Shown: piece by piece, positions 8,936 to 17,696 of the stretch
Numbering within the stretch: the stretch's first letter is position 1
Layout of the letters: each line of letters starts with the position of its first letter
DNA from: Bacillota bacterium
GTDB lineage: Bacteria; Bacillota; Clostridia; Lachnospirales; Lachnospiraceae
DNA: 64,000 nt
NCBI GenBank assembly: GCA_023411215.1
Contig: JAEYOY010000076.1
Location: 1 to 64,000 of the forward strand
Direction of reading: 5' to 3'
The notes under the pieces: model-generated
What the model saw: only the letters and a program-made list of their open reading frames with translations
Databases searched by the model: none
Told to the model about the DNA's origin: nothing
Translations under genes and position numbers: made by a program

Positions 8936-10212
8936 AGTGTTACCCTCCTTGATAAGCAGGTATAGAGTGCAGGTTTGTGCAAGAATTTAAAGGAGCTTAA
9001 GGAGGTAGTCATCAAGCGGGAAGCTGTTACACCTGCAAGGAAATTGAATACAATACCTGTGAACAACGAATATGCGAAGGATAACATGGTTCCAGAGCCG
9101 AATACCATTAAAATAAATGCAACAATAAGCACTGTGATATTTCCGTCGAAGACAGAAGAAAATGCATTCTTATAGCCGGCAGCAATTGCAGAAGCAACGC
9201 TCTTACCGGATTTGATTTCCTCACTAATTCTCTCAGAAATAATTACATTCGCGTCAACACCCATACCGATGGATAAGATGATACCTGCGATACCCTGCAG
9301 GGTTAAGGTCATCTGCGGTATAGAGAGTGCCAGAATCTGACCTGTTACCTGAATTGTCAGTGCAATACAAGCTACAAAGCCCGGAAGTCTGTAATAGAAA
9401 ATCAGGAACGCACAGATTAATGCAAATGCGATTGCTCCTGCCAACAACATAACATTAAGAGCACCAGAACCTAAGGTCGGGCTGATGGTGTTATAATTCT
9501 TTGTAATCATGGAGAAAGGTAATGCACCGGAATTAATCTTATCCGCTATATCCTTCGCCTGTGCATAACCATCCATACCGGTAATCTGAGCAGAACCACC
9601 GGTGATATGATCATTTACTGTAGCAGATTGGATCAAGGTCTCATCCATATAGATATTAATCAGCTTACCTACCAGACGTCCGGTAGCATCAGCAAATAAC
9701 TTAGTACCTTCATCGTCAAAGCTTAAGCTTACGACATATTGATTGATGCTCTGATCAACAACAGCAGCTGCCTTAGCAACATGCTCACCGGTAAGAAGAA
9801 CATTGCCTTCTGAATCCTTAAAGGTAAGCTGAGCGGTCTGCCCAAGCTCTGCAATTGCTGCCTCCGGATCAAAATCAGCTTCGTCTGCTTTCCACGGGAA
9901 ACGTACGATAACATACCCGTTATCCTTATCAATTGTTACATCACGGTCCATAATATTCTGTTGATCGAGACGGATCTCGATAATAGAACGTGCTGCCTCT
10001 AACTCATCACCGGTAGGTTTACGATCCAGACCCTCCGGCTGGAAGGCTGCATCCACACCTCCACGGATATCGATACCATAACGCATATCCGGTGCACCCT
10101 TGATTATCAGCGGTGAATCACCCATAGGAATCGTCAAACCATTAATCGCTGTATATACCATAAGTATTGTAACGATTAATACAATAAAAAATACTGGTTT
10201 ATTCTTATTCAT
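8932..10212 (-). CDS. secD: Protein translocase subunit SecD
   Basis: About 426 aa. It has an N-terminal helix (KPVFFIVLIVTILMVYTAING), the GIDIRGGVD motif, a periplasmic domain, and a C-terminal five-helix RND block with GIAGIILSIGMGVDANVII. I start it at the ATG at 10212, preceded by GGAAAGGACAAAAAGA, rather than the upstream TTG. It is shorter than E. coli SecD because the P1 head is reduced, as is common in Firmicutes. The C-terminus (CLSRRVTL) reads through the secF ribosome binding site. Confidence 0.95.
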   Translation of the reverse strand: MNKNKPVFFIVLIVTILMVYTAINGLTIPMGDSPLIIKGAPDMRYGIDIRGGVDAAFQPEGLDRKPTGDELEAARSIIEIRLDQQNIMDRDVTIDKDNGYVIVRFPWKADEADFDPEAAIAELGQTAQLTFKDSEGNVLLTGEHVAKAAAVVDQSINQYVVSLSFDDEGTKLFADATGRLVGKLINIYMDETLIQSATVNDHITGGSAQITGMDGYAQAKDIADKINSGALPFSMITKNYNTISPTLGSGALNVMLLAGAIAFALICAFLIFYYRLPGFVACIALTIQVTGQILALSIPQMTLTLQGIAGIILSIGMGVDANVIISERISEEIKSGKSVASAIAAGYKNAFSSVFDGNITVLIVAFILMVFGSGTMLSFAYSLFTGIVFNFLAGVTASRLMTTSLSSFKFLHKPALYTCLSRRVTL

Positions 10213-10247
10213 TCTTTTTGTCCTTTCCAAGGTTATTATAATCTAGT

Positions 10248-10652
10248 CTATTCAAAAACCGGTGGTGCATGTCCACCCAATGAGAACGCAAGCAGAGATT
10301 TACTCCTATGTGTCTTCTTAAAATAGGTCAGTGTATAAATTAATAATATTGAAATAGAGATAATCGGCTGCACCGTGGTATCTAGCATTCTTTTGAGTAG
10401 CCGTTCAAAATCCCTTAGATTTCTGCATATGATGGACTTTATCTTCACATCGCTCAATAGCTCATAATTAGTTACTTCATTAATAATATACGCATCATCA
10501 GATAAGGTGAAGGAAGTATGCGGTTTACCGGATATAGGCTCCGGATTCTTGGTACATACTAACGGTGTAAGTATTAAGTGCATTAATATAGTAGTTCCAA
10601 TCAGAAGAGATATCCTTGTAATATTTTCTGATTGTCTTTTATACTGTCTCAT
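10248..10652 (-). CDS. Small two-helix membrane protein upstream of secD
   Basis: 134 aa with a hydrophobic helix near residues 15-35 (ISLLIGTTILMHLILTPLV), a polar middle of ~60 residues, a second helix (~95-112, PIISISILLIYTLTYF) and the tail LGGHAPPVFE. It begins after AGAAAGGGGTGTAAGA, a good ribosome binding site, and ends 36 nt before secD, so it probably leads the secDF transcript. I do not recognise a family. It is not the six-cysteine SCIFF peptide often found near clostridial secDF. Confidence 0.55.
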   Translation of the reverse strand: MRQYKRQSENITRISLLIGTTILMHLILTPLVCTKNPEPISGKPHTSFTLSDDAYIINEVTNYELLSDVKIKSIICRNLRDFERLLKRMLDTTVQPIISISILLIYTLTYFKKTHRSKSLLAFSLGGHAPPVFE

Positions 10653-10804
10653 TCTTACACCCCTTTCTAATCATGATTCTTTGAAACCGGATTAAATATG
10701 CCGTCCTGATTAGTTGTCTAAATTATTCAAAAAATACCTTACAAATTATGTCGTCATGATATAAATTAACACAAATCATGAATTTTGTATACAAAAATTT
10801 GATA

Positions 10805-11275
10805 CTATCTCTCATAGTCCATTCGTACAAAAACATCACTGCCGGAAGGTATTTTTTTCTCACAGATGTCCACCCGTCGAAAACCAGCCTTCTGATAACA
10901 TTTCATTGCCCGATGATTAAAGGAACGTACCTCTAGAGCAAGCAGCTTATCCGGGTATCGCTCTTTACTCTCATATTTGATCAACTCCATTACAGCCTCT
11001 CCATATCCGAGACCACATAATTTCGGCGCAAGTCCGACTCCAAGGAAGATAGTTTCCTCCTGTGCCTTCAGTCGGAAATGTCCTATCAGCTCATCCTTCT
11101 CATTCACCACCGCGAAGAATTCCTTCTCCCTGATCATAACCTGTCCAAGTCCCCAGTTCTGCTCTACAATAATCTCCCATTCCGGATAATTATAGACCGA
11201 ATATTCCCCGTCATATCTCCAGGTGCATATCTACCTGGCATCCTCCTCGTTTAAAGGTCTCACATATAACTTCAT
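10805..11275 (-). pseudogene. GNAT acetyltransferase broken by an amber stop
   Basis: Reading from the ATG at 11275 gives MKLYVRPLNEEDAR, then TAG (11233-11231), then ICTWRYDGEYSVYNYPEW and on in frame into the 110-aa open frame that starts at 11137 and ends in the normal GNAT core (GVGLAPKLCGLGYG, NHRAMKCYQKAGF). The residues after the stop fit the expected N-terminus of this acetyltransferase family, so a single-base change has interrupted a ~156-aa gene. The remaining piece could restart at the ATG at 11137 but would lack the first beta strands. Alternatives are a sequencing error or suppression. Confidence 0.8.
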
Positions 11276-11277
11276 AT

Positions 11278-11435
11278 TATCTCCAGCTCCGATTTCATAC
11301 TTACAAGCAAGCGCGCAGAATGCTCACTACGCTTTTCGTTTACCATGAACATAAAGCATATTCATGTTCTCCAGCTCCAATCACATACTTACAAGCAAGC
11401 TTGCAGTATGTTCACTACGCTATAGTATACCATAC
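11278..11435 (-). repeat. Palindromic repeat family A, two diverged units
   Basis: Two copies of the unit that reads, on the minus strand, GCGTAGTGARCAT - CTGCAAGCTTGCTTGTAAGTATG - GAGCTGGAG - CATGAA...TTCATG. The first unit covers about 11278-11330 and the second about 11345-11435. They match the tandem arrays at 12680-12880 and 35151-35520 but are more decayed. They lie just upstream of the broken GNAT gene. Confidence 0.8.
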
Positions 11436-11533
11436 CTTTTAGTTATTTCATAATATTTCCTGCTAACATAATTCTTCAAAATTGTATCTTATCGCATTCT
11501 TAGTACCCTAGCAGGGTTTCGAAGCAACAAGTA

Positions 11534-11556
11534 ACGATAGAAAGCGCTTCGCGCAA
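11534..11556. repeat. Copy 3 of the hairpin repeat, short
   Basis: CGATAGAAAGCGCTTCGCG followed by CAAATAA: the left half and centre of the hairpin repeat family, without the usual ATTGTCATGAAT tail. It abuts the terminator of the YvyF-like gene. Confidence 0.45.
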
Positions 11557-11612
11557 ATAAAAAAAGCAATATGAGGATACGGGTTAAGAGACACCCACTC
11601 ATAATGCTTTGT
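11556..11612 (-). terminator. Terminator after the YvyF-like gene
   Basis: Minus strand: AAAGCATTATGAG ... CTCATATTGCTTTTTTT, a long stem with a ~25-nt loop and a seven-T run, immediately after the stop codon at 11621. Confidence 0.85.
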
Positions 11613-11620
11613 CATATTCG

Positions 11621-12001
11621 TTATTTGGGCTTGCATCGGAAGCAATATATTCCACTCCTGATTTTTGTGTCACATCTTGCACAGGTGAACCATGCCTGCT
11701 CCGAGTCATCCGAGAATTCCAATCTATCCTCCCTGACCCAGTCTAATAGTCTGTTCACCGGCACTTCATTTACCTCGGCAATCTGGGCAACAGTGGCTTT
11801 GGGGTGACTCAAAATATACTCTTTCACCTGATCCAGCTTTTTCTCTTCCTCGAAGACCAACGGTTTCACAGTGAATTTCTTCTCTGACCTTGGCTCCTCA
11901 TAGACTGTATTCCCCAGCTTACCGGCACAATCCGAACACAGCTCCGGTCCATAAATATATTTAAAAAGCCTTCTACAATTTTTACATACCTTCACATCCA
12001 T
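11621..12001 (-). CDS. YvyF-like flagellar regulatory protein
   Basis: 126 aa. N-terminal zinc-binding cysteines (CKNC, then CSDC), a central MerR-like helix-turn-helix (KATVAQIAEVNEVPVNRLLDWVRED), and a C-terminal CARC/CFRC pair. This matches the YvyF family that sits next to flagellar genes (flgM, flgK) in Firmicutes. Here no flagellar genes are adjacent; its upstream neighbour is a damaged methyltransferase gene. It is probably an accessory regulator of motility, but that role is inferred from family context only. Confidence 0.75.
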   Translation of the reverse strand: MDVKVCKNCRRLFKYIYGPELCSDCAGKLGNTVYEEPRSEKKFTVKPLVFEEEKKLDQVKEYILSHPKATVAQIAEVNEVPVNRLLDWVREDRLEFSDDSEQAWFTCARCDTKIRSGIYCFRCKPK

Positions 12002-12013
12002 ATTTTCACCTAT

Positions 12014-12487
12014 TTATGTAGAACCGTTTCTCACATTACCTTCCTTCTTTATGATCATTTCTCTTTCATTACGATTATTCTTTCCTCGGTATATGATAGA
12101 CATACCATCCAACAGTGTCTCTATATCGTTATCTTCATAGTAGTGGAACAGAAGCCCATCTCTTTCGGGAGACCGGTACAGGAAGCTTCCGTCCTCCAGC
12201 TTCTCATGCTCCAGTGCTAAGTCCTCCTTCTCTATAGGATCAAAGCCGGCTGTTCGAAACCCATTGAAGGAAAGGAGTGCACTAAATGCACCGTATCCAC
12301 ATGCCGCATCACAGATATAATTACTTCCATGCTCGTGAAACAGCTTAATAAAGCTCCAATCTGCATGAAAATATCTTTTAATATATGCTAGATATTCCCG
12401 AATATCAGGGTCAGACCATACCGTCTCCCAATAAGTATTCATAGCACTCCCTTTGCATTTTATCCTACTAGTTCTGCTTTCTAACAA
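12014..12487 (-). pseudogene. Class I methyltransferase with internal deletion
   Basis: The open frame joins an N-terminal SAM-binding half (YICDAACGYGAFSALLSFNGFRTAGFD) directly to what looks like a methyltransferase C-terminal region (GSFLYRSPERDGLLFHYYEDNDIETLLDG, then NRNEREMIIKK). Normally 50-60 residues, covering motifs II-IV, lie between them. At 157 aa it is well under the usual ~200-220 aa. The joint lies near GFDPIEKED. The frame is intact, so the deletion was a multiple of three or chance kept it open. The likely start is the ATG at 12442 (MNTYWETVW), not the first codon of the frame, which overlaps the upstream gene. Confidence 0.6.
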
Positions 12488-12659
12488 TTTTATATTCGTC
12501 TTGGAATTGGAAATGTGGACAATGAAATGTAGAGTAGCTCATAAATCGTTCTAAATCATCCTCGTCCAGATTTACCGCACACACATAGTTATCATATTCT
12601 TCATCATATACAAAATGGCTACAATTCTCGCAGTTATCTGCTCCACTCATTGAATACAC
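12468..12659 (-). CDS. Small cysteine-rich protein (DUF6472-like)
   Basis: 63 aa: NCENCSHFVYDEEYDNYVCAVNLDEDD, then YSTFHCPHFQ. Four cysteines in a C-x2-C ... C ... C pattern suggest a small zinc-binding protein of the DUF6472 type that is widespread in Clostridia, with no known role. It starts after AAGGAGGTGTATTCAATG or at the next ATG (MSGADNC), and its end overlaps the start of the methyltransferase frame. Confidence 0.7.
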   Translation of the reverse strand: MYSMSGADNCENCSHFVYDEEYDNYVCAVNLDEDDLERFMSYSTFHCPHFQFQDEYKIVRKQN

Positions 12660-12679
12660 CTCCTTCGCTATATAAATAG

Positions 12680-12880
12680 ATCATGAACTTAAAACATGTT
12701 CATGATCTTCCACTCCGATCGCATACTTACAAGCAAGCTTGTTATGCGAGTTTCCTTCTCGCATTATGCTCACTACGTTTATATTGTATCATGAACTTAA
12801 AACATGTTCATGATCTTCCACTCCGATCGCATACTCACAAGCAAGCTTGCATTATGCTCACTACGTTTACATTGTATCAT
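12680..12880 (-). repeat. Palindromic repeat family A, tandem pair
   Basis: Two units starting at about 12680 and 12788 (108 nt apart) share a ~48-nt identical stretch, ATCATGAACTTAAAACATG followed by TTCATGATCTTCCACTCCG and ATCGCATACT. Each continues with CAAGCAAGCTTG and GCTCACTACG. The first unit carries an extra TGCGAG/CTCGCA hairpin. The elements sit directly upstream of the DUF6472-like gene. The rest of the 12660-13010 gap holds no recognisable gene. Confidence 0.9.
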
Positions 12881-13010
12881 AAAAAGGATAGTCGAACAAC
12901 GTTCGTTATGCTTTTGTCAAATGATTGATCGATTCCTAATGTCTAGTCACAGACATTCATATCTGAATTGAATTTTATTCTCCTAGTTAGTTTTACCCTG
13001 CCCAAACTTC

Positions 13011-13481
13011 CTACGTCTGAATATGATATTTCATAGCGGGATAATGAGGTTGCTCCTCAACAAAGCCTAATTTCTGATATAGGGGATATCCTGCCGTGGT
13101 GGCATTCAGCTCTATATGAGCCAGATCTAGTCTTTTCGCATCCTCAATAGCCATATTAATTAATGACCCAGCCAGCCCCTGTCTCCGGAAGGCCGACTTC
13201 GTATATACATTCAGCAGAAGACCGGTCTTCCCCGATAGAAAATGGGGATTGCCCGGTTTTTCCGTTATAACCATGTATACAGTTGATACGATATCCTCAT
13301 TCTCCTCGGCTACATAGGCAAGCAATGAGTTCATTAAGTTCCTGTGAAAATAGACCGGTAGGTCCTGTTCCAGTCTTTCTCTATGTTCCGGTAGCATTCC
13401 GCCATGATCTTCCGTGAGATATTCCAGCCTCATCTGTACAAGCTGAGGGATATCGGACGGTATGGCCACTCTTAGTTTCAT
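13011..13481 (-). CDS. GNAT N-acetyltransferase
   Basis: 156 aa from the ATG at 13481, which follows GGGAGGCATCATT; the longer open frame upstream lacks a ribosome binding site. A GNAT fold is seen in MKLRVAIPSDIPQLVQMR, the acetyl-CoA loop YTKSAFRRQGLAGSLI, and NATTAGYPLYQKLGF near the end. The substrate is not known. It is the downstream partner of a radical SAM gene 44 nt away, so the two may act in one small pathway. Confidence 0.8.
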   Translation of the reverse strand: MKLRVAIPSDIPQLVQMRLEYLTEDHGGMLPEHRERLEQDLPVYFHRNLMNSLLAYVAEENEDIVSTVYMVITEKPGNPHFLSGKTGLLLNVYTKSAFRRQGLAGSLINMAIEDAKRLDLAHIELNATTAGYPLYQKLGFVEEQPHYPAMKYHIQT

Positions 13482-13525
13482 AATGATGCCTCCCATAATA
13501 TGATTTATACACATGCAACTCATTT

Positions 13526-14449
13526 TTAGTGCAGGTTATCCACAATATGTCTGCAAACTCCACAGGGAGTATGGAATTTATTAAGATCCAGCTCCATGCC
13601 CTGCTCCACGGCGTAAGCCACCAGCCCGCTAGCCCCTTCCTCCAACAACTCCTTCATCATCGGAGTATTATAAGGATTATAACGATCCAGAATCGCCAGG
13701 ATATCCTCCTCATATACATTACCAATTCGAAAGCAACACACGGTTACGTCGCCGTTTGCTTCGATGCTGATGGAATCAACCTGATCCAATCTTGTACTAT
13801 AGGGAGCAGCTCCACAACGATAGGATAAATCCAGCTTGGGTTCAGGAAAATATTCGGATAGATACTCCAGCGCCTTACCTGCCGGAAATATATTATTACC
13901 ACGGGACACCGTAAGCTCCAGATCTTCAAACTGGGCTAGAAGCTGTTTCGTCCTAATATTATAAGGATTATCATGCTCCTGATTAACCACCCAGGCAGGA
14001 TGAAGGCGAATCGGAATCTGGTTCCCCTCCTTAACCCGTCTTGCAAACTCATGTACCGGCTCCAAGGGAATCGTCTCCTGATGAAAGGCATCTATAGATA
14101 AAAGAATATCATTGACCTGTGCCACTTCCAGCGCCGCCACTGCTACCATAAGCTTATCCTGCTTATTCGTAAAGAAGCCGTTGGTAATCAATTGCCTTTT
14201 ACCAATTCCACAGTCAGCCGCCTCCCCTAATATTCCTTTCACATCATTATAATATAGAAGGGGTTCTCCTCCAAAGCACATGACAGAAGTAATGGTGTAG
14301 CGGTCACTAAGCTTTGTCAGCATTCCTCTCAGCCTCTCATATTCTATATGCCCCTTCGTATTAAGCTCATCCCCGACAGAACAATGCTTACAATGCCCGG
14401 TACACTGCCCAGTGATTACGAACTCAACTCTATTGATATTTAAGTACAT
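13526..14449 (-). CDS. Radical SAM protein
   Basis: 307 aa. CTGHCKHCSV near the N-terminus is the C-x3-C-x2-C cluster site of radical SAM enzymes, and CFGGEPLLY is the GGEP motif that binds SAM. The C-terminal part has further cysteines (CCFRIGN, CGVCRHI), which could bind an auxiliary iron-sulfur cluster, as in SPASM-type proteins. The substrate is unknown. The adjacent GNAT gene could modify the same product. I see no precursor-peptide gene next to it. Confidence 0.8.
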   Translation of the reverse strand: MYLNINRVEFVITGQCTGHCKHCSVGDELNTKGHIEYERLRGMLTKLSDRYTITSVMCFGGEPLLYYNDVKGILGEAADCGIGKRQLITNGFFTNKQDKLMVAVAALEVAQVNDILLSIDAFHQETIPLEPVHEFARRVKEGNQIPIRLHPAWVVNQEHDNPYNIRTKQLLAQFEDLELTVSRGNNIFPAGKALEYLSEYFPEPKLDLSYRCGAAPYSTRLDQVDSISIEANGDVTVCCFRIGNVYEEDILAILDRYNPYNTPMMKELLEEGASGLVAYAVEQGMELDLNKFHTPCGVCRHIVDNLH

Positions 14450-14577
14450 ACCATACCCCCTAATTATATTATAATCGCTCCCTTTTAGAATTATCGGTTT
14501 TTCAATCTCTTGATATCTTATTTATCGTACACTAATAATCAAGTCTTCTCCCCAATCAATATTGCATTATCGGTGGA

Positions 14578-15369
14578 TTATTTCCTACTTATGAACAGTC
14601 CGTATTCCTTTGGAATATGTATTATCCCCTTCTCGTCCTTGGTTGCTTCAAAGCATCGGTAAAGCTCTTCTCTTGACGCATTGCCTAGATTACCGATAGA
14701 AGCCATGGAATAGATATAATCTAGCAGATCCTCTGTCTCTGTCACCTGAAGAGCATCAATATAATCCTTTCGATTTACTTCAGTAAAATACTTCTTTAAT
14801 ATGTCCGCTCCGTTCTGCAGAGTAAAGCTTCCGTTGATATCTATCTTGATACCATATCCGCCTAAGGTACTGGTCAAATAGCCCTGTATCCCATTCTCTC
14901 CAAAGGTAGCACAATAAAAGCTACCTCCCCTCTTCAGTACCCGTTCCACCTCCTGAAGCCCCTTCTGTAGATCCGGCACATGATATAGCATCATATTCGC
15001 GATAACCATATCGAAGGACTCTGCTTCATAAGGGATTTCTTCTATATTAATACGCTCGAAGGACACCCTGGGACTTAAGGAAAACTTATTCCTTACAATC
15101 TCAACCATTCCCTCCGAGAAGTCGGATAAGATTAGCGAAGTTCCGGGATATAGTTGATCAATTCGATTCGTCCATAGATCGCCTGTGCCACAGCCAAGCT
15201 CCAGGATTCTCAAATTATCGTTAAATTCATATTGCTGATATAGCCAATTACCAAAGCCTAACTGATTCACACTATATTTCTCGTGGATCGATCTTCTGGT
15301 ATTCAGGTTCGTACTATTACTATATTGCTCTTTAACTGCTTTCGCATCCTTCATACGGTTCTCAGACAT
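14578..15369 (-). CDS. Class I SAM-dependent methyltransferase
   Basis: 263 aa. Motif I LRILELGCGTGDLW, motif II LILSDFSEGMVE, motif IV FDMVIANMMLYHVPD, and a C-terminal helical region follow the UbiE/Methyltransf_11 layout. The substrate is not indicated. The start ATG at 15369 is preceded by GGAGGTACCCC. It lies in a run of single-gene metabolic functions on the minus strand, ~60 nt from the PHP gene. Confidence 0.85.
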   Translation of the reverse strand: MSENRMKDAKAVKEQYSNSTNLNTRRSIHEKYSVNQLGFGNWLYQQYEFNDNLRILELGCGTGDLWTNRIDQLYPGTSLILSDFSEGMVEIVRNKFSLSPRVSFERINIEEIPYEAESFDMVIANMMLYHVPDLQKGLQEVERVLKRGGSFYCATFGENGIQGYLTSTLGGYGIKIDINGSFTLQNGADILKKYFTEVNRKDYIDALQVTETEDLLDYIYSMASIGNLGNASREELYRCFEATKDEKGIIHIPKEYGLFISRK

Positions 15370-15432
15370 GGGGTACCTCCATCATTCTATTGTGATATCA
15401 TATTCTTGTTCTGCTTTCCTACGGTAGTGGGT

Positions 15433-16278
15433 TCAACGTACCAGATCACCCAACACCAATTGGTCCATCCTTATCTGCAGCTCACCAACCTGTGAATAGC
15501 CAAAGTCTCCATGGCAGTCAGATCCGGTTGTGATTAATAACCCCTTCTGCCTGCAGATCGTTATGCAAACATCCGTAATCTCTTCCGTATGGGTTGGATA
15601 ATAGCATTCAATCCCGTCAAAGCCCTGTTCTACAAGCTGCAGGAGTCTGAGACGGAACAATTCCGGATTTGATTCCTTAATGGATACTCCCGGATGAGCA
15701 AGAATCGCTTTTCCTCCAGCGTCATGGATCTGTCTTAACACCTCTTTAATCGGAGGATAATCACCGCTGTCGTTGGTAATTCCATATTGATTATAGATGG
15801 AAAAGCCTTCACGCAGACTCTTAGTTAACCCCTTTTCCAGAAAATAATGTAGTGCCTTCCAGCCACCCTTCCCTTTGTCATAGGAGAAGGACCGGAAATC
15901 CGCCAGGGAGATCTCCTTATAATCCTTCTCCATGTCACTAACCAATCTGACACTGATGTCATCCATAATGTCTCGGTTATTCTTTACAAACCCGGCAAAC
16001 TTGTCATTATTACTATCAAAGCCGTACCCCAGAATGTGAATGTCTGCGCCTCGGTCGATGGAATCCAGCTCTACTCCGGGAAGATAAGCTATCCCATATT
16101 CGCGACAAAGCTCCTCTAGCTCTTTGACTGCAGTCAATACATTGTGGTCAGTAATGGCCAGCAGTCCCACCTGATGGGCAACGGCTGCGCGAACAATCTC
16201 CTCCGGTGACATAGTTCCATCCGAATAATAGGAATGAAGGTGTAAATCGATGTATTTGTTAGTATTCTTCATGCTCAT
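15433..16278 (-). CDS. PHP-domain phosphoesterase
   Basis: 281 aa. IDLHLHSYYSDGTMSPEEIV is the H-x-H-x4-SDG signature of the PHP metal site, with AITDHNVL, ILAHPGVS and GSDCHG supplying further ligands. The size and motif order fit the YciV/RNase AM-like family, which acts on nucleotide 3',5'-bisphosphates or on the 5' ends of small RNAs. The exact substrate cannot be told from sequence. The start ATG (MSMKNTNK) follows AAGGAGCTAAC. Confidence 0.85.
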   Translation of the reverse strand: MSMKNTNKYIDLHLHSYYSDGTMSPEEIVRAAVAHQVGLLAITDHNVLTAVKELEELCREYGIAYLPGVELDSIDRGADIHILGYGFDSNNDKFAGFVKNNRDIMDDISVRLVSDMEKDYKEISLADFRSFSYDKGKGGWKALHYFLEKGLTKSLREGFSIYNQYGITNDSGDYPPIKEVLRQIHDAGGKAILAHPGVSIKESNPELFRLRLLQLVEQGFDGIECYYPTHTEEITDVCITICRQKGLLITTGSDCHGDFGYSQVGELQIRMDQLVLGDLVR

Positions 16279-16385
16279 GTTAGCTCCTTACTTCTTGGTA
16301 TACTTGTTGCTTGTTCTTGTGTTCATCAACTTTCGTCCGATCATATTATATACAATTCGTATCATTGCACTATCTTCCCCTCACT

Positions 16386-16724
16386 CTACAAGCCATAGCC
16401 ACAATTGATATCAAAGGGTGCAATCAGCAGCTTCCTCAATTCCTTCTCATAATTTTTAAAGAACCATAGATTAGCCGCAGTATAATTCTCAATCGTATCG
16501 AACTCCCAGTAGGAATAATATTTGACACATTTCACAATCTTAGTCAACTCTCTTGGAAGCAAGCCGATCTCATCATGTACATAGAATCGCTTCATGTACT
16601 TCATATCAGAGCAGCCTGGACATATCGCTTGATTTTCTTTCGCTTTTTCAGCAAATACTACAAACTCCTCCAGCTTATCCGGCCTCACCTGAAATAGCTT
16701 CACTTCACAAAAATTATTTCTCAT
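16386..16724 (-). CDS. Small ABM-like protein of unknown function
   Basis: 112 aa. FCEVKLFQVRPDKLEEFVVFAEKAKE followed by alternating strands resembles the dimeric alpha/beta barrel (antibiotic-biosynthesis monooxygenase-like) fold, but it lacks recognisable active-site residues. It contains CPGCSD, a possible metal or redox pair. No family is assigned with certainty. It is flanked by the serine hydrolase and PHP genes on the same strand. Confidence 0.5.
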   Translation of the reverse strand: MRNNFCEVKLFQVRPDKLEEFVVFAEKAKENQAICPGCSDMKYMKRFYVHDEIGLLPRELTKIVKCVKYYSYWEFDTIENYTAANLWFFKNYEKELRKLLIAPFDINCGYGL

Positions 16725-16782
16725 AATATCACTCCATTCTATATTTATTATGCCTTTGGGGAACCTTCTGTCCTTACCCAGC

Positions 16783-17658
16783 CTAAAGCTGTGGATATAT
16801 TGTTTCCCACAAACTTAGTCTCATTTTCTCAGCCAGCCTTATATCCTCTAGATTGGAGAGCACGGATATCACAGCATTCTTCTCCGGCAGAACCATACAG
16901 ATCTGACCCCATTTTCCTCTGGCGCAATAAGAATTATGCTCCTGTCTCCAGAAATAATAACCATAACCCTCTTCCTTATTCTCAATCTGCTTCTTCGTAG
17001 CCTGCTCTGCCCACTCCTGCGGTATAATCTGTTTTCCTCTATAATTGCCCTTCTGCAGGTATAGCTGTCCGATTCTGCTAAGCTCATCCACCGTCAGCTT
17101 CATTCCCGTGGAACCATAATAATAACCCTCCGGACTATATGCACAAGTCACTCCAGATATCTGCAGAGGCTTGAACAATCTGGGCTCCAGATAATCCAGC
17201 ATCGGCATTCCTGTTGTCTTCTCAACAATAACTCCGGCAAGATAGGAGGCAAAGTTGTTATAGCGGAATTTCCTCTCATCGGCATTCGGTAACGGTAGCG
17301 ATAGTATATGCTTCAACCAGTTGTCACAGGTCAATCGTTCAAAGGGATAATCCACTATGGACATGGTGAGAAGTCTCTCTATTGTAATTCTATTCAGATT
17401 GTTCCGCTGCTCCTGCGATACTGACCCGGAAAGCTCCCGCTCAAAATAAGGAAGAATAGAATCTCCTAATTGAAAACGCCCCTCTGCAATCGCCACCCCA
17501 ACCGCAGTAGAAGTAATGCACTTCGTAGCAGAGTACAGATTTCTTCGTTCCTCGGGGACAAAATGATGCTCAGCAAGCTTCTGACCGTCTTGTAAAACGA
17601 CAATCCCATACACCTGCATATTATTCTCGGTAACTAGCGATACAAATTTCTTCAGCAT
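16783..17658 (-). CDS. Beta-lactamase class C-like serine hydrolase
   Basis: 291 aa. The catalytic SxxK is SATK at ~residues 42-45 (NLYSATKCITSTAVG), the YxN motif is YNN (FRYNNFASYLAG), and the third motif region is RGKWGQ, in place of the usual H/K-T/S-G. No signal peptide is seen, so it is probably a cytoplasmic esterase or peptidase rather than a secreted beta-lactamase. AGGGAGGGATGACTT precedes the start at 17658. Confidence 0.85.
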   Translation of the reverse strand: MLKKFVSLVTENNMQVYGIVVLQDGQKLAEHHFVPEERRNLYSATKCITSTAVGVAIAEGRFQLGDSILPYFERELSGSVSQEQRNNLNRITIERLLTMSIVDYPFERLTCDNWLKHILSLPLPNADERKFRYNNFASYLAGVIVEKTTGMPMLDYLEPRLFKPLQISGVTCAYSPEGYYYGSTGMKLTVDELSRIGQLYLQKGNYRGKQIIPQEWAEQATKKQIENKEEGYGYYFWRQEHNSYCARGKWGQICMVLPEKNAVISVLSNLEDIRLAEKMRLSLWETIYPQL

Positions 17659-17696
17659 AAGTCATCCCTCCCTAAGTCAAAAACAAAACTATGATT

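Noticed and set aside
10248..10652. SCIFF peptide locus upstream of secD
   Set aside because: The product has only two cysteines and two membrane helices, and no maturase radical SAM gene is adjacent.
12683..12928. 81-codon plus-strand frame with a repeated peptide
   Set aside because: It is an artefact of the tandem DNA repeat; it has no ribosome binding site and the same unit is non-coding elsewhere.
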